Source of the DNA: Deltaproteobacteria bacterium
GTDB lineage: Bacteria; UBA10199; SBBF01
Assembly: GCA_016207765.1 (NCBI GenBank)
Contig: JACQOY010000228.1
Location: 1 to 14,795, forward strand
DNA: 14,795 nt
Direction: 5' to 3'
In this document: positions 1 to 8,252 of the stretch, piece by piece
Numbering within the stretch: the first letter of the stretch is position 1
Layout: the number at the start of each line of letters is the position of its first letter
Notes under the pieces: model-generated
The model's database searches: none
What the model saw: only the letters and a program-made list of their open reading frames with translations
What the model was told of the DNA's origin: nothing
Program-made: the position numbers and the translations under genes

Positions 1-1
1 G

Positions 2-3000
2 GCGACGCGAGCCCCTGCAATTGACCCGCTGACCATCAATGTAACGGGCCAACACCACGATTTTGCAAAAAACATCGAGGCGGGGGCGTTTGGTTTTCTG
101 GCCGACATCCCATTGTCGTTCGATTCACTTGAAGCCGCTCCCTTCACGTTTGAGGCAAAGACAAAAAATGGGTCGGTTGAAGGAGCCGTGAACGATCTCA
201 ACGCCCGGTATGACCGGGACACAAAGGGAATTTCCGCATCATTCGATCTGGCGGATATCGGGGCGTCGCAAGGCGATCTTTTTTCCTTTATCCGCGGTCT
301 GGGTGGAGAGGTTACCTATCGCGACGGCCTTGCCTCGGCTGATCTTCAGGTAACGGATGCCTTGATGACCGCTTCCCTGGGCGGCGAAGGGTATGCGTTT
401 ACTTTTACGGGGAGTCTTTCGGCCACCGATGATCTCGGTGACAAATCAACCCCTGTTGATGAATTTAATTTAAACGGCCGGTTTGCCGCCTATGACGGAA
501 AACCGGAGACAGAGACTCTGGTGGGACTGATTAAACAGGGAAAAGTGCGGGTTCGTCTGGAAGAGTTCGATTGGCAGTCGGGCTCCGACCGCCAGTCGGG
601 CTCCGACCGCCAGTCGGGCTCCGACCGGGTGGTCGGCAAAATCGAGATCGATCTCAGGGGTGTGGAGATGGAACAATACCTGGCCACGTTCACGCCGGCG
701 AACCGGCAACTTGTTCGAGGATGGCTTGAAAAAGAGCCGTTCGCATTAAATCTGAATATCGACTGGATGCCCCGCGAAATAACAATTCCCCAACCATCTC
801 CCCTTTATCTTGAGGAAGGCTTCAATCCCGATGCCCTGACCAATGGTTTTACCGACCCGATGCCCGTCTCTTCTTCCGGCTTCGATACCGGGGGAGTCAC
901 CTCTCTTTCCGATTTGCTTCCCCCTCTTGCCGAAACTTTTTTGGCATCGGAAGAATCGTTGATGACGACAACAAAGAATGTCGATGGCCCCGATCGCCAG
1001 TCGGGCTCCGACCGCCAGTCGGGCTCCGACCGTTACAACCGGGATTATTATCTCCCCTGGGACGACAAGTCCCCCTTGTGCCGCGATATTGCGCGAAACC
1101 GGTGGGTGAACCGGCAACAGCGCCGAATGCGGAAGAGCGACGAGGGCTTTCTCCTTTTTGAGGGGAAGGGCGGCGTTTACAAAACGCAATCCGGCGTTGT
1201 TGATTTCAAATTCAAAAAAGAAACCCGCGCCGATTTCTGGATTACGCACAAGAAAGACGACGCAGAGGATGATTTTGGCCGCTTGCGAAGCGTCGATATT
1301 CTTTTTTCGAAGCCGATTTGCGTCCGCCTGTTCGGTTTTCTGCCGATTGCCGGGATAAACGGCCTGTATGCCGATCTTGAAACGGGAACCATTCTGGTTG
1401 ACATGTGTCCCTGGCCCGATTCGTGGAGCGGCCCCGAAACCACCCGACGGGTCTGGAAAAGCACGCCGGAAGAGCTCAAAGAACTTCTTCGGGAGAACGG
1501 CTTCAACGAAAAATATCCGGCCGATCTCGAAGTCTGGTTCAAAGTTTTCTCCAACCTCGATTTCGACTCGATATTGAAAAAACCGGAAAGCGGCGGGACG
1601 GCGGAACCGGAAGCTCCGGTGGCACCGGAAGCTCCGGTGGCGCCGATGATCGGCGAACCGGGAGAACCACCTGAAGACAAACCTGTTGGGCGAAAAAAAC
1701 GGAACGATTTGAGCGACCTTCCTTTTATTTCTTCGAAGGATTACACCTCCATCCACATCGACACAAGGCTCGATCCAAATCGCGAAGTCGATTTCGGTTT
1801 TGCCAAAATGCGCTTTGAATGTCTGGGAGAGTCCTGCCTTCTCCACGGCAATCACGACAACAGGGACTTGAACCGCCTCGTGGCCGATGTCGATTTCAAA
1901 AACAAGACGGTCACCTTCGATTTTCCGCTCGTGGAACGGCTGATCATCGAATCGGATGATCAGCGGCTGATTTTTGAAGACGGTTTTGTCAATGCATTGA
2001 AGTTTTCGATGACGGATGAGAAGGATTTTACGATGACCGCCGACAAACTGGGGATCAAGTCGATCCAGTTTTTCGATTTGTCCGAAGAGGGCCCCTCCTA
2101 TGTTCTCCGCTCGGCCCAGAAGAACAGCTTCTCAAACCTTGCCGGCCATCTGACAGGGAACGAAAGCGGAAAATGGTCTATGGGGATCGACCTCGATTTC
2201 GATCCGTCGGATGAACTGGACATTCATGTTTTTGGCCGGGAAAAGAATGTTGATACGGGAACCAGCCGAATGGCCGAACGTTATGTTCTCCTCGATAATG
2301 CCGCGGGGGTTTCGGGGCATATGAGTTCCGCTTTGAGCATTGCGACAGGGGAAGAAGGGGATATTGATCTGGAGCGCTGGGGGATCGATTTGGTCATTCC
2401 CCGGGCCACCGTTACCCTGGGAGTGGCGGAGAGACGGGGTGAGTCGATGCGTCAAATCGCATCGGAAAAACATGGCGGGGCCGGAGAAACAAAACACATC
2501 AAAGGATTTGATGTGACCTTTGCCTTCGAGGATGGCACCGCGAAAATCGGTTATGTAAAAGAGGAGGCAAAAGCGAACAATAATCGCCCCAACATGGAAT
2601 TTAAGGGGAGGGTTGAAATGAACACCGACACCCCTTTTGCCACTGAGCAGAAATTGGCTCCGGGAGTGACAGCCCGCCTTCAGTCGCAAAAAATCGAGGC
2701 TGATTTTTTCGGTGAACTCAAACTCCACGGTGATCTCATCTCGGTAAAACCGCTCCCCGCCGAAAACGGCGCCGGGCCAAATCCCATTGAGATGAAATTG
2801 ACCGGCTCCGGTGAACTCACCATTGACTCAAAACAGATCGTCGATGAAAAAGGGGAGTCGCCCCTGCCTTCCGGTGTTCCCGACTTCAACTGGACGGCCC
2901 AATTTGACAAATCCTCCATTATCGCCTCGGTGGATGAGTTTGAAATCCTCCTGGTCCCGAACCGGAAAAAACCGGGAGAGATGAAACCCCAACTGAAAGC

Positions 3001-3340
3001 GTTCAATACGGTGGATGCGATGGTGACGATTGACAAGGGGCGATCGGACTTGATGCTGTCCGAAGGGGGGCTGGAGTATTACCGGAATATCTGGAAAGAA
3101 ATCGACGGCTCGACCATTCACGTCAGCCACTTTGATGCCACCCTCATGAACGGCAAGGATTTCTTTGCCCACGGCCTGTTTGTTCTCGATTTGCGCGACA
3201 ACGCCTCGGATAACCATATCACGACGCACCTCGATTTTTCACAAGGGAAGAAAGCCGATCCGTTTGTCGACATTTATCTCGAAGATCCCTATGGCGCCAG
3301 TCAGCTTGCCTTCACTTTTGGCAATACCGCCAAAAAATAA
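2..3340 (+). CDS. Giant beta-rich protein, 5'-truncated; tandem paralogue of the next gene
   Basis: Family not recognised. The frame is open with no stop back to the window edge, so the gene starts upstream; the TTG at 113 is only the first possible start inside the window. At least 1112 residues are visible, mostly alternating short beta-strand-like stretches, with no membrane segment or catalytic motif. An FSKPI motif (1304-1318) opens a segment that has a counterpart in the next gene. A proline/acid-rich linker lies at about 1580-1690. In-frame 18-bp repeats encode QSGSDR three times (575-628) and twice (998-1033), and PEAPVA twice (1607-1642). The shape recalls AsmA/TamB-like or other envelope proteins that carry lipids or span the periplasm, but this is inference from composition and order only. 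The protein ends in NTAKK without the terminal aromatic residue of an outer-membrane barrel. Real gene: sure. Function: unknown. Confidence 0.85.
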   Translation, partial: ATRAPAIDPLTINVTGQHHDFAKNIEAGAFGFLADIPLSFDSLEAAPFTFEAKTKNGSVEGAVNDLNARYDRDTKGISASFDLADIGASQGDLFSFIRGLGGEVTYRDGLASADLQVTDALMTASLGGEGYAFTFTGSLSATDDLGDKSTPVDEFNLNGRFAAYDGKPETETLVGLIKQGKVRVRLEEFDWQSGSDRQSGSDRQSGSDRVVGKIEIDLRGVEMEQYLATFTPANRQLVRGWLEKEPFALNLNIDWMPREITIPQPSPLYLEEGFNPDALTNGFTDPMPVSSSGFDTGGVTSLSDLLPPLAETFLASEESLMTTTKNVDGPDRQSGSDRQSGSDRYNRDYYLPWDDKSPLCRDIARNRWVNRQQRRMRKSDEGFLLFEGKGGVYKTQSGVVDFKFKKETRADFWITHKKDDAEDDFGRLRSVDILFSKPICVRLFGFLPIAGINGLYADLETGTILVDMCPWPDSWSGPETTRRVWKSTPEELKELLRENGFNEKYPADLEVWFKVFSNLDFDSILKKPESGGTAEPEAPVAPEAPVAPMIGEPGEPPEDKPVGRKKRNDLSDLPFISSKDYTSIHIDTRLDPNREVDFGFAKMRFECLGESCLLHGNHDNRDLNRLVADVDFKNKTVTFDFPLVERLIIESDDQRLIFEDGFVNALKFSMTDEKDFTMTADKLGIKSIQFFDLSEEGPSYVLRSAQKNSFSNLAGHLTGNESGKWSMGIDLDFDPSDELDIHVFGREKNVDTGTSRMAERYVLLDNAAGVSGHMSSALSIATGEEGDIDLERWGIDLVIPRATVTLGVAERRGESMRQIASEKHGGAGETKHIKGFDVTFAFEDGTAKIGYVKEEAKANNNRPNMEFKGRVEMNTDTPFATEQKLAPGVTARLQSQKIEADFFGELKLHGDLISVKPLPAENGAGPNPIEMKLTGSGELTIDSKQIVDEKGESPLPSGVPDFNWTAQFDKSSIIASVDEFEILLVPNRKKPGEMKPQLKAFNTVDAMVTIDKGRSDLMLSEGGLEYYRNIWKEIDGSTIHVSHFDATLMNGKDFFAHGLFVLDLRDNASDNHITTHLDFSQGKKADPFVDIYLEDPYGASQLAFTFGNTAKK
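575..628 (+). repeat. In-frame 18-bp tandem repeat, 3 units (QSGSDR)
   Basis: Three head-to-tail copies of CAGTCGGGCTCCGACCGC; the last ends in CGG. Each contains GTCGG-GCT-CCGAC, a 5-bp stem with a 3-nt loop. The unit has no stop codon in any of the six frames and encodes QSGSDR here. It sits between VRLEEFDW and VVGKIEIDL, where the downstream paralogue has a short turn (SRDKKNGS) between two matching strands. Confidence 0.95.
998..1033 (+). repeat. In-frame 18-bp tandem repeat, 2 units (QSGSDR)
   Basis: Two copies of the same 18-bp unit as at 575-628, in the same reading frame and orientation. They are preceded by GATCGC, which looks like the tail of a partial unit; the last codon is CGT instead of CGC. 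The site is a poorly structured stretch before the FSKPI segment. Confidence 0.95.
1607..1642 (+). repeat. In-frame 18-bp tandem repeat, 2 units (PEAPVA)
   Basis: Two copies of CCGGAAGCTCCGGTGGCA (last base G in the second). Each contains CCGGA-AGC-TCCGG, again a 5-bp stem with a 3-nt loop followed by a 5-nt spacer, the same architecture as the QSGSDR unit but a different sequence. It lies in a proline-rich linker, so plain linker expansion is the simpler alternative. Confidence 0.85.
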
Positions 3341-3395
3341 TTTCATTATTAATAAACGTCATAAAAATATCTGACGCGCCGAATCATGAAATTCA

Positions 3396-6300
3396 TTGTT
3401 TGTCGATTCCATCTGGACAAACAAAATCCCGAAGCAGATAATTCCCTCATTCCACGAGCGGAAGTTGAGTTGTCCTGTTGAAGTGACGGTGATGTTTTTT
3501 GGGGTCAGCCAAAAAGTCATGCCGCAAATACTCTCACAGGATTTTTCCTATCATTACCTTGTCGATCCAACGCCAAACGATCCGCTAACCCAACCGGATT
3601 ATCTCGATCCCGCCAACGACAAAACCGTTTATCGCGTTACCGGGTATTCGTATAATTCCGTCCAGAATGATTTAAACCGTCTCTTTCCTTCCGGTGTTCC
3701 AAACAACTGGGCGGAGAAGTATTTCCACTGGTGGATGGAACGGAAGCAGGGCGATATCACCGAAATCGATCCTTATTTTTACGAGGCGGTCGATCGGGGG
3801 CAGTGGAACGGCGACTGGTCGATCGGCTCCCCATACCGCCTTACCGTTGTAAAAATTGATGTGGATGAAGAAGTCCGGTGGCTTAAAAAAACGGAATTCG
3901 AACAGGAGGTGAAGGAAAAGGGTTTTTATTCTCTTGCCGGTTTTGAGTTGCATTCGTGGGACGAAATCCTCGAAATAGCCGCGACATTTCCAACACCGCT
4001 CGGAAAGATTCGCCTCGGTCCTTCCTTTGCCGTCACGGAAGAAAAAATCGTCCTCTATCGGAGAGGAGAGGGAAAAAAAACATGCCGCATCTCCGACTCT
4101 CCCAACGGACCGTTAAAATCGGCGGATCTCCCGCAGGGGGAGATGCGGTTTTGGTTTGAGGCCGATCGGGCCGAACGGGTGAAACTTCCGGGGTCCGCCG
4201 GCTGGCTGGCGCTCGATTACGAAAAAGGAGCGGTGATCAAAGCCTATTTCAATCTTCAATCGCATCGGGCGGCGGTGGAAAACGGAATGTATCTTTTGGC
4301 GTTTGACGGCGTTTCGGTTTCTTTAAGGCCGGAACTCATCCTCGATCTTCTGAAAGAACAGTATGGAGTGGTTTTCTTGCCGGAGCTTGTCTCGTTTGTT
4401 GCCGCTGTGGTCGGTTCCACCAAAGATACCTATCGCCTTCCCGTCAAAGGGGTGGTGCTTTTCGGTGGACGCCCCCATTTGGAGCTTGATCTCTCGGCCC
4501 ATCCCTGGATCGGGGATATTTTTCCTTTTCCCCTTTTTATCGATTTGAGCCTTGCCTCCGATTGCGGTCTGCCGCTTCCCGAAGGGCTTCCCGGCGATGT
4601 GATCGGCAATTCCTCTTTCCGGCTCCAAAGCGATCTCAACTCATACCTCCTTTTGAAAACGGCCGAAGAGATGATGAAGACGGTTCGGGAAGAGGGTGCG
4701 GGCAACGGTTTGATTTCGTCGCTTCTCCCTTCTTCTTACAGCGGGGAAGTAAAGTTCCGGTCGATAAACGGCGGGTATCTGCTCGATTCACCCCACCCGA
4801 TTCTGGGAGAGCAGGCCAGAATCGACGATGGCGCTTTCCGGATCGATTTCAACTCCCAGGGGGCCTATTCGGTCGAAGGGCATCTTCCGGTCCGTTTCTT
4901 AAGGAACGCGGGAGACGAAGAAGGGCGAACTCTTTCCGCCGAGCTTGATTTTCGCGTCAAAACCGACGAGACGGGGCAGCTCGGCGGCTGGATGGAGGCC
5001 CATTCGGATGAACTGCCGATTCTTCTGGGAGGCGCGTTCGACTCCGCCGAGGCGAACATTTCCTTTTCGGATGTTTCGTTCAACCCCAAGGCGGGCGGCC
5101 CGGAAGATCTTCTCGCCCGGATGGTCAATGAGTTTGAGGTGCAACTGATTCGAAACGACAAAAGCTCGGTTTTCGTGCAGGGAGGGGGGGTTTACACCCA
5201 TGAAGATTCGCAGATCTATGTTTCCGGAGACGGAAATATTCTTTCCCTTCTCGGTCTTCCGGTGAATGAAAACGATGTATCCGTTTCGTGGAACGGCATG
5301 CCGGGAGTGAAGGGAAAAAATTTCGAATTCAGCGGATTTTCTTTTCCGCTGATGGACGGTCTTGAGTTTGCCATTGAGGATGTGATTGGAACCTACCAAA
5401 AAAATTCCGACCGGACGGTTATGGACGTAAAAGGGGTTTTTCGTTTTACCGCCATGGGCCCCTTTATGGCCGATGAAAGCGTTTTCTACGAGGGAAAAAT
5501 CGTCTGGAATCCAAAAAAGCAGACCATTACCATGGTTGATCTGGATGTGCCGTTGGCCGATCTGGCGCTGAATTTCAGGCAGGGAGAGGAAAAATTTCCC
5601 TTCATTTTTTCGGGGCGGCTGACCGGGCAATTAAGGATCGATCTCCGGAAGGGGGTGGTTACGGGGCCTTTCGCCTTGAACGGTGATCTTTATTATCTCG
5701 AAGATGCCCGGGAATCAGGGATTGCCGTTTTGCCCCTCTGGCTTCAGATTGACGGACCGTTTGAGGCCCACATCCCGTTCAACGGCGTCATTTACAACCC
5801 GGCCGAGCGGGGGGATCTTAAAACAGCCGCCGATGTCATCCAAAAAAACCGGCATTCAAGCCGTGTTCAGGCCATCGAGGGAATCACGTTTCAGGTGAAC
5901 TCTTTTTCGCGCGACAAAAAAAACGGCTCGATCTCCGCCGATCTGATGATTGATCTTGAATCGGTCGGTCTTGTGTCACCGGCAACAGACAGCCCCGGGG
6001 CAATGGATGATCCACCGGCTGTCGACGGGGAAAAGCCGGTCCAAGATCCTCCAGAACCGCTGATTATCAGGTCCCGAAGGGAAACCCTCGATCCGCTGGA
6101 TATTTACCTCGATGCCTACGGTCTCGACCGCGAAAAAGCCGAGATGATGCTCACGATGCTCCGAAACAGCGAAGAGGCCGTTTTTTCACTCACCGGATTC
6201 AGAATAAACCGGACCGGATCCCCTTTTCTTAAGGTGCCGGATGACGCGGTGCCGCAAATCGATGTCCGTGTGGTGGAAGGACGCGTGCAACGATTCCATT

Positions 6301-8252
6301 TGTATTTTTCGAAGCCGATCGGGATTCCCCCTCTGGTTCGGGGAGTTTATTTCGACGGAGGGTCCGGAAAATTCCGCCTCGATCTGATCAACAATGGGGA
6401 TGGAAGAAGGCCGCCCGATTTTTACCGTCTCGGCCGGGGGGACCCCGATATCGGCAAAATGCTCTTTCGCCTGTTGCCCCTTTCCACAGAGGTGGTGGAC
6501 GGTTTATCGGCGCAAACCGGCCTTGATCCCGCCTCTGTCACCGATGACGCGTCGGTTTGGCTCGAGTTTTTTCTTTTGACACTGGTGGCGTTGGAAGAGC
6601 ATTCAATCGACAAAATGGGGGAGACGGCCCGGAACGAAAATCCCGTCGGCCTGGATCATGCAAAAGTCGTCATCGATTCGATGAGATTAAAACCGGGGAC
6701 GACCCTTTCCATGTATGGCACCCAATTTGAAATAGGTTGCGACCACAATGCCCTTAAAGACGGCGGTGTCAACCACGGAGACAACCTTCTTTCCGGCACC
6801 ATCGATTTGGGAAAGGGAATTTTTCGCCTGAGAATGGATAATCTGGACAAACTCCATATCTTTGTGCCGGGGAATGAGGGGAGCGCTCCCCTGATGGATC
6901 TGATGCTCAGGGACGGCAAGATAGGAGAAATCGAAATGAAGCGAGAGGAAGGGGAAACGGTTTTAAGAATTGCCGATATGGATTTCGCCCGGTCGGGGCT
7001 GACGGGAAAACCCTTTGAGGAAAACCTTGATTTGCGGGTGATCAGCAATTTCCGGATGAATGAAATGGCAATTCGGCAAAGCGCCGAAAACGATCAAACG
7101 GTCATCACCACCGATTTTTCTGCCGACGTCCAATCGGGGCACCTCCATTTCAAAAAAGGGAAAAGAAGGGCCGATTTTGAAATGGAGCCGTCGTCCCTGC
7201 ATGTAAAATCGTCCATCCGGTTTGATGATGTGATCCGGACCGCCTCCGGAGAGTATCCATACACCAATTTTCCCTTCATGCCGTCGGATAAATCGGCTTT
7301 ACCGATGATCGATACCGTCCTGACGGCGAGTGAATTCGATATTACCTCGAAAGAACTGGCTTACTCGCAGGTGAGGCTTGCTCCCGGCATTGTTTTCGGT
7401 CGTTCGGTGACGCGCGATGCGCACATTGTTTTGAAGAGCGGATACGGGGGGGAAGGGGATCTGTTGAATCTGACCGGGAATTTCGACTGGCGGATGAACC
7501 AACCCTTTCCGGTTCCATTGGCCCGCATCCAGTTGATACCCCGCCTGGTTCCCGTCCTTGAATTCGAATCGATGAGTCTTTCGGGTCCGGGACAGCTTAA
7601 ATTTGACGATGAGAGGGTCTATTTTGGAAAGGTGAAGGAGGATGAAGAAGTTCCCGAAGCACTCAAGGGGAGGAAGCTTCTGGTCAATTATTCGGGAACT
7701 CTTTCGGTGGAACATGTTCCTATTGCCGATCAACCTTCCTTTGTCACCCGGCTAAGCGGCCGTTTTGAGGGAACGCACGAATACCGTGAAGGGATGTTTT
7801 CCATCGAGGAAAGCGGTGAAGGTTTTCCGTTGCATGTCCGGGAGATGACGGCGGAGGACATGGTGATCAACATTCATGATCTGAACGGGATAATTTACAC
7901 CGAGTCCCCCTCGCCCGCGGGTGTTTCGGCCTGGTCTTTTGTTGACGGGAGCGGGGTCTTTTCGGCTGTCGAAGCGCATCTTGAGGAGGCCGGGCGGGCC
8001 GATTTCACCGGAATGCAACTGCAACTCTACGATGCCGGTCCCCATCGGAACTTTGTGATAATGGAGGGGAATCTGAAAGTCCGTGACAAAGTGACCACAT
8101 TTGAAGATTTGAATCTGGAAGCAGAGTTGTACGACGAACTCAACAAAAGCAGTATGAAAGGAATCAAAATCAAGAGTCGCTCGCCGGTTGCATGGCTTTG
8201 GTCAGAACCCCCGTCAGAGCCTCCCACGGGATATCCCTTATTTGCCATTTGA
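3396..8252 (+). CDS. Giant beta-rich protein (up to 1618 aa), paralogue of the preceding gene
   Basis: Family not recognised. No signal peptide or membrane helix is evident; the protein is a long run of predicted beta strands with a proline/acid linker near 5980-6066. Its FSKPI motif (6306-6320, about residue 971) and the following segments match the preceding gene in order: SVWLEFF against EVWFKVF, a cysteine/histidine stretch (FEIGCDH against FECLGESC), then RLAPGI against KLAPGV. The start is unsure. TTG 3396 is the first start after an in-frame TGA and has no Shine-Dalgarno; ATG 3492 and ATG 3519 are alternatives. A different frame from ATG 3386 gives 31 residues ending at a TGA near 3480, which might be a frameshifted true N-terminus. 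The last ~25 residues are antisense to the convergent lipoprotein gene and have no counterpart in the paralogue. An envelope role is inferred only from the beta-repeat character. Confidence 0.85.
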   Translation: MFVDSIWTNKIPKQIIPSFHERKLSCPVEVTVMFFGVSQKVMPQILSQDFSYHYLVDPTPNDPLTQPDYLDPANDKTVYRVTGYSYNSVQNDLNRLFPSGVPNNWAEKYFHWWMERKQGDITEIDPYFYEAVDRGQWNGDWSIGSPYRLTVVKIDVDEEVRWLKKTEFEQEVKEKGFYSLAGFELHSWDEILEIAATFPTPLGKIRLGPSFAVTEEKIVLYRRGEGKKTCRISDSPNGPLKSADLPQGEMRFWFEADRAERVKLPGSAGWLALDYEKGAVIKAYFNLQSHRAAVENGMYLLAFDGVSVSLRPELILDLLKEQYGVVFLPELVSFVAAVVGSTKDTYRLPVKGVVLFGGRPHLELDLSAHPWIGDIFPFPLFIDLSLASDCGLPLPEGLPGDVIGNSSFRLQSDLNSYLLLKTAEEMMKTVREEGAGNGLISSLLPSSYSGEVKFRSINGGYLLDSPHPILGEQARIDDGAFRIDFNSQGAYSVEGHLPVRFLRNAGDEEGRTLSAELDFRVKTDETGQLGGWMEAHSDELPILLGGAFDSAEANISFSDVSFNPKAGGPEDLLARMVNEFEVQLIRNDKSSVFVQGGGVYTHEDSQIYVSGDGNILSLLGLPVNENDVSVSWNGMPGVKGKNFEFSGFSFPLMDGLEFAIEDVIGTYQKNSDRTVMDVKGVFRFTAMGPFMADESVFYEGKIVWNPKKQTITMVDLDVPLADLALNFRQGEEKFPFIFSGRLTGQLRIDLRKGVVTGPFALNGDLYYLEDARESGIAVLPLWLQIDGPFEAHIPFNGVIYNPAERGDLKTAADVIQKNRHSSRVQAIEGITFQVNSFSRDKKNGSISADLMIDLESVGLVSPATDSPGAMDDPPAVDGEKPVQDPPEPLIIRSRRETLDPLDIYLDAYGLDREKAEMMLTMLRNSEEAVFSLTGFRINRTGSPFLKVPDDAVPQIDVRVVEGRVQRFHLYFSKPIGIPPLVRGVYFDGGSGKFRLDLINNGDGRRPPDFYRLGRGDPDIGKMLFRLLPLSTEVVDGLSAQTGLDPASVTDDASVWLEFFLLTLVALEEHSIDKMGETARNENPVGLDHAKVVIDSMRLKPGTTLSMYGTQFEIGCDHNALKDGGVNHGDNLLSGTIDLGKGIFRLRMDNLDKLHIFVPGNEGSAPLMDLMLRDGKIGEIEMKREEGETVLRIADMDFARSGLTGKPFEENLDLRVISNFRMNEMAIRQSAENDQTVITTDFSADVQSGHLHFKKGKRRADFEMEPSSLHVKSSIRFDDVIRTASGEYPYTNFPFMPSDKSALPMIDTVLTASEFDITSKELAYSQVRLAPGIVFGRSVTRDAHIVLKSGYGGEGDLLNLTGNFDWRMNQPFPVPLARIQLIPRLVPVLEFESMSLSGPGQLKFDDERVYFGKVKEDEEVPEALKGRKLLVNYSGTLSVEHVPIADQPSFVTRLSGRFEGTHEYREGMFSIEESGEGFPLHVREMTAEDMVINIHDLNGIIYTESPSPAGVSAWSFVDGSGVFSAVEAHLEEAGRADFTGMQLQLYDAGPHRNFVIMEGNLKVRDKVTTFEDLNLEAELYDELNKSSMKGIKIKSRSPVAWLWSEPPSEPPTGYPLFAI

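Noticed and set aside
575..1033. CRISPR-like direct repeats
   Set aside because: Units are directly abutting without spacers and lie inside a coding frame.
746..1855. Long open frame (369 codons) on the minus strand inside the first giant gene
   Set aside because: It is antisense to a gene with better protein character; it stays open partly because the repeat units lack stops in every frame, and it shows no recognisable domain.
3341..3395. Terminator between the two giant genes (AATAAT-TTC-ATTATT)
   Set aside because: The stem is purely A/T with no T-tract, and the genes are probably co-transcribed.
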